From JAZGER01 sp036480335 (GTDB lineage Bacteria > Pseudomonadota > Gammaproteobacteria > DSM-19610): a DNA stretch of 20,605 bases. Positions 16,949 through 20,605 of the stretch are shown piece by piece (the stretch's first letter is position 1; every line of letters begins with the position of its first letter). The stretch lies in assembly GCA_036480335.1 (NCBI GenBank), contig JAZGGH010000164.1, positions 1 through 20,605 of the forward strand. The letters are read 5' to 3'. A model generated the notes under the pieces. It saw only the letters and a list, made by a program, of their open reading frames with translations. It did not search any database and was not told the DNA's origin. A program made the translations under genes and the position numbers.

Positions 16949-17352
16949 ATGTACAAAGGTAGTTGTCTATGCGGAAAAGTACGCTTTGAAATATCAAGTG
17001 AAATACAAAACATCATATACTGTCATTGCTCACAGTGCAGAAAAGCCCAGGGCAGTGCATTTGCAAGCAATGGAAATGTCGATGCAGAGGATTCAAATTT
17101 ATTTCCGGTAAAGATGAATTAACCGGTTATGAATCATCTCCAGGTCAAACAAAGTATTTTTGCAAAAAATGTGGTTCGCCAATCATAAGTAAAAATCAGC
17201 TAAACCCAAACAAAGTCCGGGTTCGGCTTGGTGTGATTGAATCAGATATTACTGAGCGACCATCTGCTCATATTTTTGTAAGCTCAAAAGCAAATTGGGA
17301 GGATGTTGAAGATAGTTTGCCACAATACCCAGCCTATGAGCCAAACAGATAA
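16949..17352 (+). pseudogene. GFA-family zinc protein, broken by a one-base frameshift
   Basis: The GFA (glutathione-dependent formaldehyde-activating enzyme-like, DUF636) fold is recognisable across two frames. The first frame, from the ATG at 16949 (AAGGG upstream), gives MYKGSCLCGKVRFEIS and YCHCSQCRKAQGSAFASNG with zinc cysteines 6, 8, 25, 27 and 30. The second frame, from about 17090, gives FKFISGKDELTGYESSPGQ and FCKKCGSPI, holding the last zinc pair, and ends at 17352. One missing T at 17092-17093 would explain the break: GATTTC to GATTC restores the frame. With it the protein is 134 residues, normal for the family. It is either a recent pseudogene or a sequencing error. The chemistry of most GFA proteins is unproven. 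Confidence 0.85.
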
Positions 17353-17481
17353 AAAAGGATGCTCAGATAATTGCAGAATAGCCCAGAATCTTTCTATCAA
17401 CAGAATTTAGCCAGAAAAGCATCGCATTCAAACCCGCATTGACTATACTCAATGCATACGCTTAAACATCTGGAGGCCGTG

Positions 17482-17994
17482 ATGCAATCCCCTTTTCAAG
17501 TTCTGTTTGTTTTTCTGTTGTCTTTTTTGTCAGCTAATCTCAATGCAGAAGCCAAAATTGTCGATACGCCTTACCAGAGCCCCAAAGTTGTTTACGATAT
17601 TTATCTTGATGATCCTCAAAAAATGGCATCTGCGCTTTACTGGATTCGTTCATTAATGAACCCGTTAATGGATGATCCTTATAGTATTGATCCAGAATTC
17701 ATGGATATCGTCGTTGTTATACACGGTACCGAAATTGTTACTGTCGCAAAAAAGAACTATAAAAAATACAAAGACATCGTTGGTCGTATGCAGTACTACG
17801 CTCATTTTGGTATCAAGTTCAAAGTTTGCGGTCTTGCGGCGCATGATTACGATTACAGTGCCGGGGACTTTCATGATTTTATCGAGCTAGTGCCTTCGGC
17901 GATAACAGAATTGGTACACTGGCAGCAAAAAGGCTATGCCATCATTACCCCCAATATTATGGACAAGAAGTTCTCTATTGATGAAATTCGGTAG
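17482..17994 (+). CDS. Exported DsrE/DsrF-like family protein
   Basis: A 170-residue protein. The ATG at 17482 follows GGAGG by five bases; the in-frame ATG at 17452 lacks such a site. It has a signal peptide (about 1-22, cleavage after LNA). The mature part has the DsrE-like alternating fold: KVVYDIYLDDPQKMASALYW, IVVVIHGTEIVTV, YYAHFGIKFKVCGLAAHDYD and a late segment VPSAITELVHWQQKGYAIITP. Cysteine 116 lies at the family's usual conserved cysteine position in FKVCG. Cytoplasmic DsrE relatives carry sulfur as a persulfide; the exported ones are poorly known and often sit near sulfur-oxidation genes. Here fccAB lies about 4 kb away, with no direct operon link. The specific role is not known. 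Confidence 0.8.
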   Translation: MQSPFQVLFVFLLSFLSANLNAEAKIVDTPYQSPKVVYDIYLDDPQKMASALYWIRSLMNPLMDDPYSIDPEFMDIVVVIHGTEIVTVAKKNYKKYKDIVGRMQYYAHFGIKFKVCGLAAHDYDYSAGDFHDFIELVPSAITELVHWQQKGYAIITPNIMDKKFSIDEIR

Positions 17995-18008
17995 ATGTTT
18001 ATGACCTG

Positions 18009-19502
18009 CTAGGTTCCACAAAATGTCTGGTGTACAACTTCCTCCGGTTCGGGCGGGAGCATGTAACGGTCCTTGCCCGCCTGTACGGTAAATGGATCTT
18101 GAAGGACTGCATGTAAATCATGGAACAGGGAAAAATCATTCTGATCTTCTGCTGCGCGAATCACTGCTTCGATTTGATGATTGCGCGGAATATACGCCGG
18201 GTTCGTGTTATACATTTTTGTCTGTCGTTCTGCATCAGCGCTCTGTTCCTGGCTTAATCGTGCACGCCATTGATTGGCCCAGGTATCAAACTGCGCAGAA
18301 TCATCGAACAGGTCACGGCAAGCGTTATCTGCTTCTGATGAGGTAATGTTCATTTGCGATAAATGGAAAAATGTCAGGGTAAAATCGGCATTGTTCACGG
18401 CCATAGTATTGAGCAGCTCTTCGATTAATGCCTGGTCATCGGCGAATACATCCGCATTGCTGCCCGTCGTCAAACCACACTTTGCACGCATGCCATCCAG
18501 CCATGCGCTTACATAAGCGGGTTGATAGGTTTGCAAAATATCCTGAGCGATCTCGACGGCTTCTTCAGGCTGCTCAGCTAACAGTGGCAGCAATGTTTCA
18601 GCCAGCCGCGTCAGATTCCACAAACCAATGGCGGGCTGATTGTTATAGGCATAGCGTCCGTTACGGTCGATGTAACTGTACACCTGGTCAGGTGCATAAG
18701 TATCCATAAATGCACAAGGGCCATAATCAATGGTCTCACCAGCAACCGACATGTTGTCCGTGTTCATGACGCCGTGAATAAAGCCTGACTGCATCCACTT
18801 TGCAATCAGGGCTGCCTGACGGCTTACCACTGCCTGCAAAAATGCGGCATAAGGCGGCTCATCGATACGAAGTTCAGGATAGTTGCGTTCCATCACATAA
18901 TCCGCCAATGCCGTAACGGCGCCGATATCATTCCTGGCAGAAAAGTACTGAAAGGTTCCCACGCGCACAAAACTGCTTGCCACGCGTGTGATAATCCCGC
19001 CCGGGACTAACTGTTCCCGCCTGACTCGCTCGACTGTCGTTACGGCAGCAAGTGCCCGCGTGGTCGGCACGCCGAGTTTCTCCATGGCCTCGCTGAGCAG
19101 ATACTCACGTATTACCGGGCCCAATGCAGAGCGGCCATCGCCGTTTCGTGAGAAAGCCGTCTGCCCGGAACCTTTTAACTGAATATCTCTACTCACACCA
19201 TCCGAACCGACTAAATCTCCCAGCCACAAGGCACGTCCGTCACCCAGTTGAGGCGAAAAATTACCAAATTGATGCCCCGCGTAAGCCATGGCTAATGGCT
19301 CTGCGCCATCCGGCAAGTCATTACCGGAAAATAAAGCGGCTAACGCTTGCTCATCCTGCTCATCAAAGGATAAGCCCATCTCTTTAGCCAGCGATGCGTT
19401 GAAATGAATCAATGCAGGATTTTTCACAGGCGTTGGTTGTGTCCTGGCGTAAAAGGTATCTCCAAGCTTTGCGAATTGATTGGTAAAAGGTATTGGCTTC
19501 AT
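18009..19502 (-). CDS. selO: Protein adenylyltransferase SelO (YdiU/UPF0061)
   Basis: A pseudokinase-fold enzyme that transfers AMP to serine, threonine or tyrosine of target proteins; the bacterial enzyme is linked to redox-stress control. At 497 residues it is normal length. Motifs seen: YAGHQFGNFSPQLGDGRA (74-91), the lysine-containing QLKGSGQTAFSRNGDGRSAL (108-127), REYLLSEAM (132-140), GVPTTRALA, the catalytic HGVMNTDNMS (243-252) and the metal-site DYGP (259-262). It ends HQTFCGT, with the cysteine at the site used by selenocysteine in animal SelO. ATG start. It converges with the DsrE-like gene 14 bases away, and its upstream neighbour diverges. I see no irregularity. Confidence 0.96.
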   Translation of the reverse strand: MKPIPFTNQFAKLGDTFYARTQPTPVKNPALIHFNASLAKEMGLSFDEQDEQALAALFSGNDLPDGAEPLAMAYAGHQFGNFSPQLGDGRALWLGDLVGSDGVSRDIQLKGSGQTAFSRNGDGRSALGPVIREYLLSEAMEKLGVPTTRALAAVTTVERVRREQLVPGGIITRVASSFVRVGTFQYFSARNDIGAVTALADYVMERNYPELRIDEPPYAAFLQAVVSRQAALIAKWMQSGFIHGVMNTDNMSVAGETIDYGPCAFMDTYAPDQVYSYIDRNGRYAYNNQPAIGLWNLTRLAETLLPLLAEQPEEAVEIAQDILQTYQPAYVSAWLDGMRAKCGLTTGSNADVFADDQALIEELLNTMAVNNADFTLTFFHLSQMNITSSEADNACRDLFDDSAQFDTWANQWRARLSQEQSADAERQTKMYNTNPAYIPRNHQIEAVIRAAEDQNDFSLFHDLHAVLQDPFTVQAGKDRYMLPPEPEEVVHQTFCGT

Positions 19503-19604
19503 GGGTGTTCAGGCAGTTATTTCTGTTGGGGATGTGATTGTAACACCTGACCTCGTTGCTGTTTTCCAGTATATTCTGTGGTAAACAACAGTAGAGGTAT
19601 GCAA

Positions 19605-20108
19605 ATGGCTGAGTTGGACGAAAACAGTATCAATCAGGAACTGCTCGATTTTCGGGAAGGGTTTAAAACAGTGTTGCTGTCAACAGCCAGCCGGTCTGCT
19701 GATCCCGAATGCAGTTATGCGCCTTTTGTACTTGAGGATGGTGCATTTTATATTTATGTCAGTATGTTGGCGAGCCATACCCGTAACTTGCTGGAAAACC
19801 CGCAATGCAGCGTCCTGTTCATTGAGGATGAATCGGCTTCGAAAAATATCTTTGCCCGGCGACGGCTCGGTTATCGTTGCTCTGTTACCGTGATTGCGCG
19901 GGATAATTCACAATGGAATGAGTTAATGGATCAGTTTACTGATCGCTTTGGCAAGACGGTAGACGTGTTACGTGGCCTGGCAGATTTTCATCTGATTTGT
20001 CTGCGTCCAGAGTCAGGGCAATTTGTGAAGGGCTTTAGTCAGGCCTTCGCGTTGACGGGCGAGGCGATGGATCGAATTGAGCATATTAACCCTGCTGCAT
20101 CAGACTGA
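19605..20108 (+). CDS. HugZ-like pyridoxamine 5'-phosphate oxidase-fold protein
   Basis: A 167-residue protein with the split-barrel flavin-binding fold shared by PNPOx and HugZ haem-utilisation proteins. Seen: FREGFKTVLLSTASRSADPE, then SYAPFVLEDGAFYIYVSMLA, SHTRNLLENPQCSVLFIEDE, and FARRRLGYRCSVTVIAR with the usual R-R-L pattern. The end, DFHLICLRPESGQFVKGFSQAFALTGEA, is typical of HugZ proteins. AGAGG lies seven bases before the ATG at 19605; an ATG at 19599 would be too close to it. Whether it binds haem, FMN or F420 is not clear. It is followed after six bases by an acetyltransferase gene, so the two probably form an operon. Confidence 0.85.
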   Translation: MAELDENSINQELLDFREGFKTVLLSTASRSADPECSYAPFVLEDGAFYIYVSMLASHTRNLLENPQCSVLFIEDESASKNIFARRRLGYRCSVTVIARDNSQWNELMDQFTDRFGKTVDVLRGLADFHLICLRPESGQFVKGFSQAFALTGEAMDRIEHINPAASD

Positions 20109-20114
20109 TTGCCG

Positions 20115-20605
20115 ATGAGTGATGCAACAACAGCTGCGAGTATTTCAACGTACCTTGAATCGGATTATGCTGAATTCAGTCAACTGGCATCTGCATTATA
20201 TCGATACCAGTTTCCTCATGCGCTTGACTATCCTTCTGACCACAGTGAGATCAGTAACCACCGTCAGCAGCTACTCCAGATCCATAAGGAGAAAGGTGTG
20301 ATGTTAACGTTACGGGCTGATCAGCAGCTACGGGGTTTTGTTTGTCTACAGGGGCCGATCGAGCCTGGAAAACCTGCCGATTCCAGCGATATAAGTTATG
20401 TGTTTTTATCCGATTTATTTGTAGAAACGGGTTATCGAAAACAAGGTTTTGGCCGTGCTCTATTACATGCAGCTGAAGAGTGGGCGCAGCAGTTGGGTTG
20501 CCATAAAATAGCCCTCAAGGTGATGTCAGATAATGATGAAGCGATGCGTTTTTATCAGAAAAACCGGTTTATTTCGCGCTTTACCATCATGGATAAGGCT
20601 ATAGA
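20115..20605 (+). CDS. GNAT family N-acetyltransferase, cut at the window end
   Basis: An open frame from the ATG at 20115 runs off the window after 163 codons. The N-terminal part (FSQLASALYRYQFPHALDYP) is a normal GNAT start. The acetyl-CoA-binding motif A is clear: SDLFVETGYRKQGFGRALLH, with the Q/R-x-x-G-x-G/A loop (RKQGFGRA). KIALKVMSDNDEAMRFYQK and NRFISRF form motif B. It transfers an acetyl group from acetyl-CoA to an unknown amine. Its start is six bases after the HugZ-like stop. The C-terminus lies outside the window, probably only a few residues away. Confidence 0.85.
   Translation, partial: MSDATTAASISTYLESDYAEFSQLASALYRYQFPHALDYPSDHSEISNHRQQLLQIHKEKGVMLTLRADQQLRGFVCLQGPIEPGKPADSSDISYVFLSDLFVETGYRKQGFGRALLHAAEEWAQQLGCHKIALKVMSDNDEAMRFYQKNRFISRFTIMDKAI

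Overview
The window looks like a moderate-GC gammaproteobacterial chromosome. The support is a stand-alone second-type elongation factor G, a PilJ-sensor chemoreceptor, SelO, YceI, a PEP-CTERM surface protein and a flavocytochrome c sulfide dehydrogenase pair. Together with an exported DsrE-family protein, the last suggests an organism that handles reduced sulfur. I cannot name the genus from this sequence alone.

Bases 1-4350 are accessory DNA. They hold a 5'-truncated Rhs/YD-repeat gene with an unfamiliar C-terminal tip, then three paralogous small lipoproteins that are plausible immunity proteins. Degraded remnants of further Rhs tips lie between and after them, and a 76-bp inverted-repeat element sits among them. 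The section closes with the 3' part of a decayed group II intron on the minus strand, including a recognisable domain V. The arrangement resembles an archive of displaced toxin tips and immunity genes built by duplication and recombination. This is the most interesting part of the window.

Bases 4331-7786 hold a minus-strand gene set: yceI, a polytopic membrane protein, and a glutathionyl-hydroquinone reductase whose 3' end runs into the intron remnant. A LysR regulator diverges from this set, and a palindrome in the shared promoter region is a candidate operator. The locus probably deals with quinones, hydroquinones or related redox stress.

Bases 7908-10762 hold a CHRD-domain PEP-CTERM protein on the plus strand facing an EF-G paralogue on the minus strand. 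A strong bidirectional terminator separates them.

Bases 11111-15165 hold a membrane-anchored CBS-pair protein, a dihaem cytochrome c and an overlapping FccB flavoprotein on the plus strand. An SLC13/DASS anion transporter converges on them from the other strand.

Bases 15273-20605 hold a PilJ-type methyl-accepting chemoreceptor, a GFA-family gene broken by a one-base frameshift, and an exported DsrE-family protein. After these come selO on the minus strand, a HugZ-like flavin-fold protein, and a GNAT acetyltransferase cut by the window end. I saw no tRNA, rRNA or CRISPR array.
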